Part shown: one piece after another, positions 10,985 to 20,944 of the stretch | Position numbering within the stretch: the first letter of the stretch is position 1 | Layout of the letters: the number at the start of each line of letters is the position of its first letter | Assembly (NCBI GenBank): GCA_002104905.1 | Contig: MCFE01000148.1 | Coordinates: 62,001-126,000 of the forward strand | DNA from: Basidiobolus meristosporus CBS 931.73 | Taxonomy: Eukaryota; Basidiobolomycota; Basidiobolomycetes; Basidiobolales; Basidiobolaceae | Direction: 5' to 3' | Length of the DNA stretch: 64,000 nucleotides | Made by a program: the position numbers and the translations under genes | Notes under the pieces: generated by a model | Seen by the model: only the letters and a program-made list of their open reading frames with translations | Told to the model about the DNA's origin: nothing | The model's database searches: none

Positions 10985-11500
10985 TTACATTGGCAAATAA
11001 AGCATTCCTGCCGATGTTACAATTCTGGGTTGTTTTCCATCATCACGTTCAACCATAATTATATCCCCAACCTTAAACCCATACCACTTGCAAATTATCT
11101 CCGTTGTTAATAATTTTGGTAAAGTATGTGGAAGAATGTGCGCTTGACTTAAAACTTTTAACTCTTCCTTAGTTGCCAATCTGTGAACAGGTACTAACGG
11201 ATTTGTTGTTGGGTCATCTAGAACCTCATCTAAAAAAAATATTTTATCGTAATAGTTTAGATCTAAGCTTAAATTAATTTTTTCGATGTTTTTTTGGTTC
11301 ATCGGTATACTCATAATAAGTAAAATAAAATGTTGGTCGGTACATTTGTTCAGGAATTGGAAAGTATCCAATAAATCTGTGTTAGTATTATAATAGATTT
11401 GTAAGATGTCACCATTTTTACTGTACGTTAAAGTAGATTCATCTTTTATATACCCTCTACAAAATAACATACTATCCAACATGTCATTGATATCTCTCAT
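10985..11500 (-). CDS. rpb5: RNA polymerase subunit RPB5 homologue
   Basis: A complete 171-residue frame without introns. The C-terminal half carries the RPB5 assembly domain: NPLVPVHRLATKEE, a Leu-Pro-Lys turn, then ICKWYGFKVGDIIMVER and a final PRIVTSAG stretch, matching the conserved HxxL...DPxxRYYGxxxGxVxxIxR pattern of the family. The N-terminal half shows the jaw-domain start (MLDSMLFCRGY, compare MLxxRGY). It is somewhat shorter than typical eukaryotic RPB5 (about 205-215 residues). RPB5 joins the largest subunit near the DNA entry jaw, so its position next to the RPB1 homologue is meaningful. RPB5 is known in several giant-virus families. No internal stop is seen. Confidence 0.88.
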   Translation of the reverse strand: MRDINDMLDSMLFCRGYIKDESTLTYSKNGDILQIYYNTNTDLLDTFQFLNKCTDQHFILLIMSIPMNQKNIEKINLSLDLNYYDKIFFLDEVLDDPTTNPLVPVHRLATKEELKVLSQAHILPHTLPKLLTTEIICKWYGFKVGDIIMVERDDGKQPRIVTSAGMLYLPM

Positions 11501-11501
11501 T

Positions 11502-11586
11502 GCATATATCTTTAATACAAATAAACTTAAACTTTCTTTTGCATATATTTTTGGTACAAATAAACTTTCTTTTGCATATATTTTTT
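11502..11586 (-). promoter_or_regulatory. Short repeats upstream of RPB5
   Basis: Two and a partial copy of a 33-39 bp AT-rich unit (GCATATAT...TACAAATAAACTTT) fill the 105 bp gap immediately upstream of the minus-strand RPB5 start. The location suggests a promoter built from repeated elements, but no known viral promoter consensus was matched. Confidence 0.45.
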
Positions 11587-11605
11587 AAAAACATTCTTTT
11601 TATTA

Positions 11606-13489
11606 CTAACAATTCTTAAATATATCATCTATTATTCTAATCGTGCAATTATCTGTACCAATAGTGTTGTTGTATAGAATCTTTATATCTCCCATAAGTT
11701 TGCAAGCCCTTCTGTTAAGATATCCTGTAGATGCAGTACTAACACCCGTATTAACAATCCCTTCTCTGGCTGCCATCTGGTGAACAAAAAATTCATATGG
11801 ATTTAATCCTTTGACGTAAGAAGAATCTAAGTATCCAGTTTCTAATTGTTTATCAAGAGTTTCAGAATATTTGTATGGCAATTTGCATTTAACGGGTTCC
11901 CCATACATGTACTGTTGGCCCAACTTCTGACTTATTTGGGTTAAATTTAGGTCGTTCCCTTTTGCCCCTGACAATACCATACTTTTAAGACCCGTGCCGG
12001 GAGTTTTGCATTTGTCTGATATTGTAGATAATCCTTTCCAATGTAAGTATCTTATACAAATTTTTTGGAGATTTGACACAAACTCTACGCCTTGTTTATG
12101 AGACAGTTGTTTAAGAAGATTATTTATAACCAACTTTGTTACAACCTCGTTGTTATATATGTCTTTATTGCAATCTTTTGGTATCGCCAATCTAAATAAA
12201 TTTCTTCCAGTAAGGTGTATATCTTTTGCAAATGTGTCTTGTTTGCATAATAGAAAGCAGTCCATAAAAATATCAGGGGCAATTGGCTCATTGGTTAAAG
12301 TCATGAAATATGCTCCAGTAATAGTATCCTGGATGGGTGGAGGTGGTTTGATGTTTGTTACTTCCAGTAACAGGTTGAATTTGTGTTCTATGTTGGGAAC
12401 AACAAATATATTCATCTCGTCGCCGTCAAAATTGGCATTAAAAAATGGGGTTACAAGTGGGTTAATAGAAATAGTTTTTATGTCATCCTGTCAAATTTTA
12501 GCTTTAAATCCTAAAACAGAAGTTTTGGTAAGAGAAGGTTGGCGGTTTATAAGAACTTTGTCATCATCCAACAATAACTTCTCGTAAGTTTGGTTGACAA
12601 AGATTAAGTTTGGGTTGTCAATAGGAACTTTGTTGTTAGATATAAAAATAATTTTGTGGTTAGAAAAGGACTTTAAGTTATGCTTGTGAATACAAATAGG
12701 AATACGGATATTATCAGAAATATATTTTGGGATATAAATTGTGTTATAGTCAAGACATGGATCTCCGGTAATAACACTACAGGCAGATCTTTCTGTACGT
12801 TTTCCAAGCATAATGTCACGAAAAATGCCATTTTTTCCGGACAGAAATTTTGCCATACCTTCTGTACGTTTGGTGCCAACAATTTTTGAGTAAGCATGAT
12901 AAATGTTATGAACCTCACCTTTTTTGGCATAGTTGACTAATTGTGTATATTTGGTGGATAAATCTGACATATATTCAGGATCTTCAGGGGAGCAAGTTTG
13001 AATAGGGGGGATGAGAATGTATTTAATAATGTAATTGGTAATGTTGGATTTATCGTAAAGTTTAGAATTCTTTTCAAGAGCAGAACAAATTTTATCTAAG
13101 GATATTTTTATGCCGGATTCTTGAGAAGATTTGGAGGTAGGTTTGCGTAAAACTAACCCGTCTCTAGTGACAGAATAACTACAAAAAAGTTTTGCTTTAC
13201 ATTGTGGGCATTTAGTTTCATCATGATTGGTGACATTAATGCCGCATGAGCTACACATGTTGTTGAGTTTAAACTCTAAATCCTTTTTATACAATGGGTG
13301 ACATATGTAAGTGCCAATATTTAAGTATGCACAATGTCCTGTGCAGTGTTTGTTGCATTTGATGCAAATATCACCATGGGTGCGAGGACCAAATTTGGGG
13401 TCGTAGATATCCCAAGATTTGTTGAGACAGAAGTCAGCAAGTTTGGTAATTTGTTGGTCAGATAAAAGGTTAAGTTCCATAATGTGCAT
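11606..13489 (-). pseudogene. rpb1: RNA polymerase largest subunit (RPB1) homologue, N-terminal part, one in-frame stop
   Basis: One continuous frame of 628 codons, intact except for TGA at codon 333 (12491-12493). Seen in order: an RPB1 start with YDPKFGP and clamp zinc ligands C42, C45, C49 and H52; a second Cys-rich zinc segment; KNGIFRDIMLGKR (lid/rudder region); INRQPSL; the active-site loop NANFDGDEM at codons 351-359; VLSGAKGND and LGQQ; and the bridge-helix region FFVHQMAAREG. The loop is normally NADFDGD, so the first of three metal-binding Asp residues is Asn here (codon 353, 12431-12433). The protein ends soon after the bridge helix, near where archaeal subunit A' ends; no A''-like partner is in the block. 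Upstream spacing to the primase is 41 bp. The stop and the lost Asp point to early decay. Confidence 0.9.
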
Positions 13490-13530
13490 AGATGTGAGTG
13501 TTGGTAGGGACGTATTAAAAAATTATTCTA

Positions 13531-14412
13531 TTAGTTTGTAGATGCGTATCTAAAACAAACAAATTTGTCGCCAATCATGTATGCATTTTCATGTTCATGA
13601 ATACGTTCACACAATCCGCAATAGGTTGGTTTAATACGATTCAAGGTTACTAGGCCACTGTCAAGGATTTGTCTAACTTTAAAACCGGCAGGGATGGATG
13701 AAGGGGGAGTGTTTGAAGATGGTTTAGGTAAAGGAGGGTGGGAGATGAAATATTGGTGGAGTTGGGATTGGGGGATAGAGATGTGGCGCATAGTTTGTGT
13801 ATTAATATTACCCAATAAGCTATCAGGGAAAGATTTGGGATTAATTTGTTGGGTGCCGAATAAGTATTTCCATCTTTTTTGTTGCCATTTGGTGCTACCT
13901 TCAAGGCGGAAACCTTGAACCGATTTGCATACGCCAGTATCGACACATAGAGTCCAGGGAGAGTTTTGTGAGTATTGGATCAGGGAATTGGTAAAAATTT
14001 TGCAAGAGATGTTGTCAGAGAAATAGTGGGATGATACGATAAGATGGTATGATATTTTTTCTGATGAGGAGATGTTGTAAAACAAAATTTGTGGGGTGCC
14101 GTGACCCATAATGTGGAAAAAGTTTTGGACATCTTGGATGAGGATGTGGGGATCTGAGATGTCACCGTCTAGATCTAGTCTAAATTTTTGGGGGCCCGAT
14201 CCAATAATTTTGGCAAAGAGGCGTTGGGTTGGTTTGAGATTAAGGTACCAGTGTTGGAATGCGTTTAAATTGTCAAACCTGGAATACATGCGATTACCAC
14301 TATGTTGGATAACTATTCCACGATTGTCTATATAAGGTAATTTTTTGACGAATTTTTTTCCAAAAATGGTTTGGGACATATTGGAAAAATAGGGAGGGAC
14401 ATACGAACGCAA
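13531..14412 (-). CDS. Archaeo-eukaryotic primase (viral type)
   Basis: A complete 293-residue frame without introns. It shows the three primase-core motifs: FRLDLDGD (Asp80, Asp82) for metal binding, SYHLI (Ser121, His123) and a third motif with Asp158 and Arg169 (VDTGV...GFRLEGS). A C-terminal zinc-binding segment follows, with C265, C268, H272 or H274, and C286 (CGLCERIHEHENAY), as in the herpesvirus UL52 / PrimPol-like branch of the family. Such enzymes make primers for viral DNA replication. No D5-type helicase domain is attached, so this is either a stand-alone primase or one half of a split protein. The upstream 14413-14530 is AT-rich with TATA-like runs. Confidence 0.82.
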   Translation of the reverse strand: MRSYVPPYFSNMSQTIFGKKFVKKLPYIDNRGIVIQHSGNRMYSRFDNLNAFQHWYLNLKPTQRLFAKIIGSGPQKFRLDLDGDISDPHILIQDVQNFFHIMGHGTPQILFYNISSSEKISYHLIVSSHYFSDNISCKIFTNSLIQYSQNSPWTLCVDTGVCKSVQGFRLEGSTKWQQKRWKYLFGTQQINPKSFPDSLLGNINTQTMRHISIPQSQLHQYFISHPPLPKPSSNTPPSSIPAGFKVRQILDSGLVTLNRIKPTYCGLCERIHEHENAYMIGDKFVCFRYASTN

Positions 14413-14530
14413 ATATGGTATAAATACTTTTAAAATTTCCGAATTTAATCAAAAAGTGTGCTGGGTGATAAATGGTGTATGTTTTTGGGTTAAAATGGGT
14501 AGTATTTAATTGTACGTATATAGCGCATAT

Positions 14531-14830
14531 TTTTGTTCTAGTCAGCGGTTATAATACGTGTGTATATAATATGTATATATTTTTGTTCTAGTCAACGGTT
14601 ATAATACTTGTGTATATAATATGTATATATTTTTGTTCTAGTTAGCGGTTATAATACTTGTGTATATAATATGTATATATTCTTGTTCTAGTTAGCGGTT
14701 ATAATACTTGTGTATATAATATGTATATATTTTTGTTCTAGTTAGCGGTTATAATACTTGTGTATATAATATGTATATATTTTTGTTCTAGTTAGCGGTT
14801 ATAATACTTGTGTATATAATATGTATATAT
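14531..14830. repeat. Tandem array of a 50 bp unit, six copies
   Basis: Six units in exact 50 bp phase from 14531 to 14830, each with TTTTGTTCTAG, CGGTTATAATAC and TGTGTATATAATATG. Units differ by one to three bases. The array lies just outside the primase gene, opposite the 49 bp array at 10.7 kb. There are no spacers, so it is not CRISPR. Confidence 0.92.
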
Positions 14831-14950
14831 TTTTTTTAAAAGCGATGGTTTATGTTCAATATTAATAGTTTGCGTGAAAAGTTTTTTAAAGGCAATGGTT
14901 TGTGTTTGATAGTAATAGTTTGCGTGAAAACTTTTTTAAACCAGTAGTTG
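14831..14950. repeat. Second 50 bp tandem repeat, about 2.3 copies
   Basis: Units at 14831-14880 and 14881-14930 plus a decaying third, each beginning TTTTTTAAA and containing GGTTT and TAGTTTGCGTGAAAA. The sequence differs from the neighbouring array but the period is the same. Confidence 0.8.
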
Positions 14951-15086
14951 AGATTAGGGTAATATAAAATAGTTTGTCAGCAAATGTTTAGGTGTTAGAT
15001 TATAAAAGAGTTTTGGTGGAGAAAGTTTGGGAGTCGGAAAGGTTTGGGTCGAGAGAGTTTGGGAGTAGAAAGATTAAATTTGGTGG
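14951..15086. other. Right edge of the viral block, purine-rich
   Basis: No gene seen. From about 15006 the plus strand is purine-rich with repeated GAGTTTGGGAGT-like strings. Homology to copia A resumes at CAACTGCCACTGCAATATC (15087), which fixes the right junction to within a few bases. Confidence 0.6.
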
Positions 15087-18000
15087 CAACTGCCACTGCA
15101 ATATCAGTACTTGTAGACACCATCAAGTATATTAGGCAAACAACCATTGATTGATAGGAAAAGTTTTTGTCCATATTTGAGCCGTTTTCATCTATAACTG
15201 GCTGAGATTTGCTTAATTTCAGGTTATTGTCCATAAGGGTAGCTGCAGGTTTGCAATTTTCCATTTTGAAGCGTTTAAGAATGTCCCTGATGTACTTTGA
15301 CTGATTCAGCACAGTTTTCTGTGTAGATATGTCATATATGAACCCAATTCCAAGAGAATAGCTCAATTTTCCAAGATCTTTCATCTCAAACTTGGTAAAG
15401 ATACCTGATTTTGTCTGTTAAGGTGCCTCTTGGTCACTTGTATCTCTAATTAGGCTGTCCACACAAAGAACTGGATGATCACACTCTTTTTGAGCTGTTT
15501 AAGATATATACTTTGATTTGCAATGCTACAAGAGAACCCAATTTTCTTTAGATATGCATCAATCTTGTTATACAATGCTCTAGGGGCCAGCTTAAGCTCA
15601 TGCAACAATTTTTTAAACTTGCACACCTTATGGGGGTCTTTTGGGCTGTTAAACCCTTCTTGTTGCTCCATATATATTTCTTCTTGCAAATCCCCATTTA
15701 GAAAGACTGTTTTGACATCCATTTAGTGTAGATCCAGACTGTGTTCAGCCTTCAGGTCTAGAACTGTCCTAATGGAGTCAAACTTGGCAACTGGAGCAAA
15801 TGTTTCCCTAAAGTCTTGTCCCTGGATCTGGGAATAGCCTTTAGCAACCAATCTAGCCTTGTACTTATCAATGGGACCATTTGAGGTTATCTTGATCTTC
15901 TAGACCCATCTATATCCTATTGGCTTTCTCCCATTTGGTAAATCTACCAGTTCCCACGTTTTACCTTGAACAGTAATTGGTACTCCTCCTGCATGGCATG
16001 TTGCCACTTAGTAGCATCTGGACTTTGCATTGCCTGTTCCAAATTCTGAGGTTTGGCACATAAGGCAAGATAAGCTTCTTCATGATCATTGGATGTCTGC
16101 CACCTGCATCCAGGGGCATTTCTTTTTGTGGTAGATCTCCTAACTGGGATAATTTGTTCTGATCTGGAACTGTTAGAAGTATCTTCTGTATCTGGCTTGA
16201 TTTTGTACAAATCTTCTTCATTAGTGTTGATTGCATCATTGGGCAGCTGACCAATGATTTCTGTGGCTTTCTAATCTGAATCCTTCACAAATACAATGTC
16301 TGTGCTCTTGATCAGCTCCTGAATTTTGCCATCATACACTCTATACTGTTTAGCATATTCACAATACCCAAGAAAGATCCCTTTCCTACTCTTTGGTTCC
16401 AACTTTGAGCTTTGTCTGTCAGGGATGTGATTAAAACATCACTGCAAAAGATCTTGAGGTGCTGGAGATCCGGTTTTTTGCCTGTATATGCTTCAAAGGG
16501 TGAAGAATCATGTGGTGCTGCTGTTGGGCATCTGTTTCTGATGTATACTGCGGTAGCAACAGATTCTGCCAAAAACCTGTAGTCCATTCCCTTATCATGT
16601 GACATAGATCATACCATATCTACTATTGTTCTATTTGCACCTTCTGCTACTCCATTTTGCTGTGGAGTATGAGGAACTGCGGTCTGTTAAAGTATACCAA
16701 TAAACAAGCAGTATTTTGCAAACTCCTTTGAACAGTATTCTTCTCCATTGTCACTTTGTTGTACATTCAATTTACATCCAGTTTGAGTTTCTGCCATGTT
16801 CTTGAAGTGCTTAAATGTCTCTAAAGGTTCATTCTTTGTATTGAGGAAGTTCACCCATGTATATCTTTCTTTGTCATCAATCAATGTCATAAAGTATCTC
16901 TTGGCTCCAAAGGAAAGTGCTCTCACGGGGCGATATATGTCTGAGTGTATGATAGCCAATATTTTGGGGGTATTGATGCCTTCTGAGCTCTTGGGATATT
17001 GCCTAGCTTGTTTGTCATATGAACATCCCTTACAAATATTCAATTTAATTGGAATTGAGTATATGAGGCCCAAAACCAGCTGATTTTTCACCAATTGGAT
17101 CATTTTCTGTTCCCCAATGTGTCCTAGCCTCCTATGCCACGTTTCCCAGTTGGCTTCATCAGTTTCAGCAATGTTAACATACTCAGGTACAATGATTTTG
17201 CATTGCAACTTGGATATATTGTGATCTCTGATTCCCAAAGCTAATTTTTGTCCATTCTCACTCAATATTAAGTTGCTCATCTTAGTAAAAACAAACTTCA
17301 GTCCCTGAGCAGTTGCTTTACTGACTGACGGTAGGTTTTTAGGTATTCCAGGCACATAGGGTACGTCAGTGAGTCTTGCTGTTGTTGCCCCTGAGCTATT
17401 GCTCATATTTAGTTGTATAGACCCACTTGCGGTAGCTTCCAGAGCCAAGTTATCTCACAGATAAACCTTTCTTACAGGAATAGTCTTTAGGTTGCTGAAC
17501 CACTACCTTGTACCACAATTATGCTGTGAGGCTCCAGAGTCAATATACCATTCATTACCTTGGTTACTTGCACTCTCTTGTATGGTTACACATAACTGTT
17601 CATCAGTAGTTATATTGCTTGCCTGCTCTAGTTTCTGTTTTCTGTCTGCTTGTTTCTTCTTTCATTTTCCTGCCCAGTGTCCTGGCTTTTTACAATAGTT
17701 GCAGCAACCAGGTTTTCATTGTTTTGTTGCTTTCTCTTCTTTTCTTAGTGCCTTTCTGAACTGAATAAAGCATTATCTTTGACTTTCTCTGCTTGATCAT
17801 TACGTCTGAGTTCTTCATGGAGAAGTCTTCCCTTGACATAATTCAAAGTCAAGTAGTCTTCTCTCCTTTCAAAAGAAAGTATGAGTGGCTTGTACTTGTC
17901 TGGTAGGCTGTAAGGAAGACAGAGTGTCTTTTCTTCATCATATACACCAGCATTAATACTGCAAAGCTCTTCTGCAAGTGTCTCCATCTTGGTAATCAGT

Positions 18001-18387
18001 TCTAGCATGTCATCATCTGGCTTTGTCCTCATGTGGAACAACTTTTGTATTAAATAAAGATTGCTTGATACTGACTTTGCTCTAAAGATCTTCTCTAAGG
18101 ATTCTCATGCTGCTTTGGCAGTATTTAGGGCATGGATCTGTCCAATGAAGGAATCTTGCACATTGATATATATGGCATTAAAGGCCTTTCTCTCCTTCTC
18201 TTGAAACTTCTCCACTTCTTTTGCTGTTCCTTTGGGCTCAACTTCTTTACCTCTTACTATATTTCAAAGCTTTCTTTTCTCAAGGTGGATCTGCATCTTG
18301 ATTCTCCAAAGTCTGAAGTTCTTTCCATCAAACCTTCTCCTTTACAAGGAAGATGTTTGTGTTGCTCTGTTTGCTGGTCAAAGTCAT
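15087..18387 (-). pseudogene. Copia A gag-pol of C1, 3' end missing
   Basis: The polyprotein starts at ATG 18387 (MTLTSKQSNTN). Visible parts: Gag with EELRRNDQAEK near 17800; a knuckle region at about 17690; protease-side sequence near 17540; integrase at 17.4-16.3 kb with HSDIYRP, QSDNGEEYCS and RNRCPTAA; then RT from about 15.96 kb with MDVKTVFLNGDLQEE. Stops interrupt it many times. The YVDD box region near 15470 is replaced by FFVWTA followed by a stop, so the RT site is gone. RNase H, which should follow to the left, is absent because the viral block begins there. Confidence 0.85.
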
Positions 18388-18423
18388 TTTTAGAATAGAT
18401 TAAGGCAATTGGGGATCATAACC

Positions 18424-18792
18424 CGTTGCAATTTAAGAGGTAATCTGGATATAAGGAACATATCAAGAAGTAGTGATAATAGTTGAACTGTTGTTTATTA
18501 GTAAAGAAGCTCAGTATTTATACCTTTGTAGATGTAATACAGCTATAACACTAAGTAAGGAGGGTTTCTCAGTATTCAGAAGCATTCTATAACAGTTTCA
18601 GGGTTGGTACATAATAGTTGGTAGTGGTGATAATATGAACCTGACTAGAGAGGAATAATCATAAGATCATAGATCTGAAGAAAGTGGCAAAGTTAGAGAT
18701 GTAAATGAGTCCCACAGTGACCAAGACTAGTCCAGATTTGTTAAGTAAACTTTTAGCTGCGGAATGAAACCAAATAGTCCAATATTTCAACA
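18424..18792 (-). repeat. 5' LTR of copia C1
   Basis: A 369 bp LTR whose left dinucleotide has changed from TG to CG. It ends TTTCAACA, followed by the duplication ATGCC. Confidence 0.9.
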
Positions 18793-20626
18793 ATGCCAAG
18801 GTTTTACAGTGTTTGATCAGCTGCATTTTCTGGTAAGCTTCCAATGTCTTTGCCATAAAACTTGCATCTTTATCAGTCAGCTTCTCTACAGGTCATTCAA
18901 ACTTCATCAGGATCCCATTGAAGATGAATCTTGCAACTTCTTGCTCATTGGCCTCAGGTACATCTTTAGTAAGTGGTCATTTAATTGCATAGTCAATTTC
19001 CATTAGGACCCAATTGTTGCATTTCCTGGTGGTCAGTAGTCTTCCAATAAAGTAAATTCCCCATCTCCTAATGGCCTTACTAGATCCATGGGAAAGAGCT
19101 TTAAAACTGTCTGTGGTTGGCATTGGTTGATTTGAGAACTTGGACATGTCTTACCAGCTTTTCAATATCCCACTTCTTTCTAAGTCACCATGCCCAGGCT
19201 TTCATAAGGCTACCAGTTCCTTCAGTTTAAAAATGTTCATATCTATTGTGTAGATTATGTATTAAACCCAGGCAAGCAATATATGAACAAATGGCATTAT
19301 GGCTTCAATCAACAATTTTATAAAGTGTTTCATCCTGGACTACAAAGTTGCTGGTTTCTTCCCAGATCTTCTTCTTGATAGCTTTATCCATCTCATTAGA
19401 AATAGCTTTGTCCTTCAAGTATTTTAGTGAAAAGTTAGGCCAAGCTGATTCATGCCAATCACCTTCCAAGTAAATAAATTCTGATTGAGGCATGATCATT
19501 CTTTGCAGTGCACCTGACACCTTCAATGTAGTATCCACATGTTTTCAAATATTGTATTATGGCTAGTATCTCCTTCTCAAGCACTGGATAGGTTTGTTCT
19601 GCCATGTTCAGTCTCTTGGATTGCAAAGCAACTGGTCAGTCCTTTTCCTTATTTTCTTGGCTCATTACTCTACCAATTGCATAATCTGAAGCATTTGTGC
19701 ACAAAGTAAATTCTTTTCTGGAGTCAGGTATTCTTATGCTTGGCAGCTTAGCAAGTTTATTTGTGAGCATCTGAAAGGCAGTCTCACAGGCTATGTTGCA
19801 CTGGTAGGCCTTGACTTTTGTGAGACTACCAGTCAAAGGGGCTGCAATACATTTAAAGGACTTGACAAATTTCCAATTTCACAAACCCATTCCAAGAAAT
19901 GATCTGAGCTCTGAACTGCTGTAGGGCTGCTTCAAATTGTTGATAGCTTCCACTCTTTTTGGGTCAAAGGTCAATCCTGTGCTAATAAATATGTGTCCTG
20001 AATACTCAACAGGTCTCTTGTAGAACTCACACTTTGCTAGCTAGTGGTATAGCTTATTCTCTCTCAGCTACTTCAAGACCTTTCCCATGTGTACCAAGTG
20101 GTCCTTTGCTGTCCTGCTGTATATCAATATGTCATCTGAGTATAATACCACAGACTTGTCCACGTACTTATGAAAAATGGTTTGCATCAAAGGCCAAAAC
20201 CCATGATTAAGTACTTGTAATGTCAATATCTGGTCCTGAATGCTGTCTTAGAGGTGTCTTCTGGTTTCACACTAATCTGGTTATATCCAAACATGAGGTC
20301 ATTCTTGCTGAGTAATGTGGCTTCATTGAGTTGGTCCAGCAGCTTATCTATGTCAGGTATGGTGTATGTGCTCTTGACAATAACTGAGTTATGAGCTATG
20401 TAGTCATTACAAATTCTAAGAGTTCCATCCTTGCTATTTGCAAGATGGACATGTGCTCACTAGGTGACATCTGGGTTTGATGTGTCCTTGCTCCAATAAC
20501 TGTAGTAGTTGTCTCTTCAACTCTTATAACTCCAATGGACTCATTGTATAAGGTGGCTTTCTCACTCGAGGGCTATCTCCTGTGTCAATGGCATGATCCA
20601 CACTTTTGACAGATGGTAAACTTATG
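18793..20626 (-). mobile_element. Gypsy A element G2, right fragment (integrase, RNase H, RT)
   Basis: Minus-strand pol in decay. Integrase is at about 18.8-19.3 kb, the pre-integrase segment and RNase H at 19.3-19.85 kb (a TNASDYAIG-like stretch near 19690), and RT at about 19.86-20.6 kb. Similarity to the family stops near 20626, before protease and gag, and no 5' LTR is attached. Many stops are present. Confidence 0.78.
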
Positions 20627-20944
20627 GCCCTTATTGCTTCCAATATCTTGACTCAACTTTGACACCACCCAGCAACAATCTATCCTACAGCCTTCCAATG
20701 CAGTGTGCACTTCCAAAGTAGATGTCAAAACCATTCAAGTCCCTGTAAAATGATTTCAGTATGGCATAAGTATCTGTGATGAGCTTTCATATGGATATTT
20801 AAGCATTACTTAATTATCTAGCTGGATAATGTACCTCAGTGAGTCAACAGTAAGGAAAGAATTGGGGTAGATAGCTTTGTCATTAGTTTTATCTCAAGAT
20901 GCTAACAAATGAATTTAGGAAGACATTTAATAAGACCAGTTTTG
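20627..20944. other. Unresolved spacer between G2 and G4
   Basis: No coding frame, LTR or repeat match was recognised. It probably represents the sequence into which G4 inserted. Confidence 0.35.

Larger units (their letters stand above)
9529..15086. other. Endogenous giant-virus-like block
   Basis: About 5.56 kb of AT-rich DNA unrelated to the surrounding retrotransposons. It encodes intronless homologues of a primase, RNA polymerase subunits RPB1 and RPB5, and a zinc-motif repeat protein. The three minus-strand genes lie 41 and 105 bp apart. Tandem arrays of 49-50 bp units flank this cluster. This gene set and packing are known from nucleocytoviricot genomes; assignment below that level needs phylogeny. 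Hand count gives 9 CpG in 13981-14400 against 1 in 22981-23400 of gypsy G3, so the block has escaped the CpG decay of its neighbours. Confidence 0.85.
9199..18792 (-). mobile_element. Ty1/copia family A element C1 carrying a viral block
   Basis: Outer ends are copia LTRs: 9199-9528 (3' LTR, truncated) and 18424-18792 (5' LTR). A perfect 5 bp duplication ATGCC flanks the whole (9194-9198 and 18793-18797) within gypsy G2. Internally, gag and pol run from 18387 leftwards to about 15087. The RNase H end of pol and the last 40 bp of the 3' LTR are missing and replaced by 9529-15086. Compared with C2, roughly 0.65 kb of copia sequence was lost where about 5.56 kb of foreign DNA is present. Confidence 0.9.

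Noticed and set aside
11606-13489. Host nuclear RNA polymerase largest subunit
   Set aside because: Too short, no introns although nearby host genes have many, packed beside RPB5 and a primase, and in an AT-rich block inside a transposon.
13650-14335. Extra frames overlapping the primase gene
   Set aside because: They lie in other frames of a gene with clear primase motifs and have no domain of their own.
10657-14950. CRISPR array from regularly spaced repeats
   Set aside because: The units are contiguous tandem repeats with no unique spacers and there are no cas genes; the host is a eukaryote.
9529-15086. Mitochondrial insertion or fungal linear plasmid
   Set aside because: No mitochondrial genes are present. 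Linear plasmids carry a fused RNA polymerase and a protein-primed DNA polymerase, and neither is seen; RPB5 and a zinc-containing primase fit a large DNA virus better.
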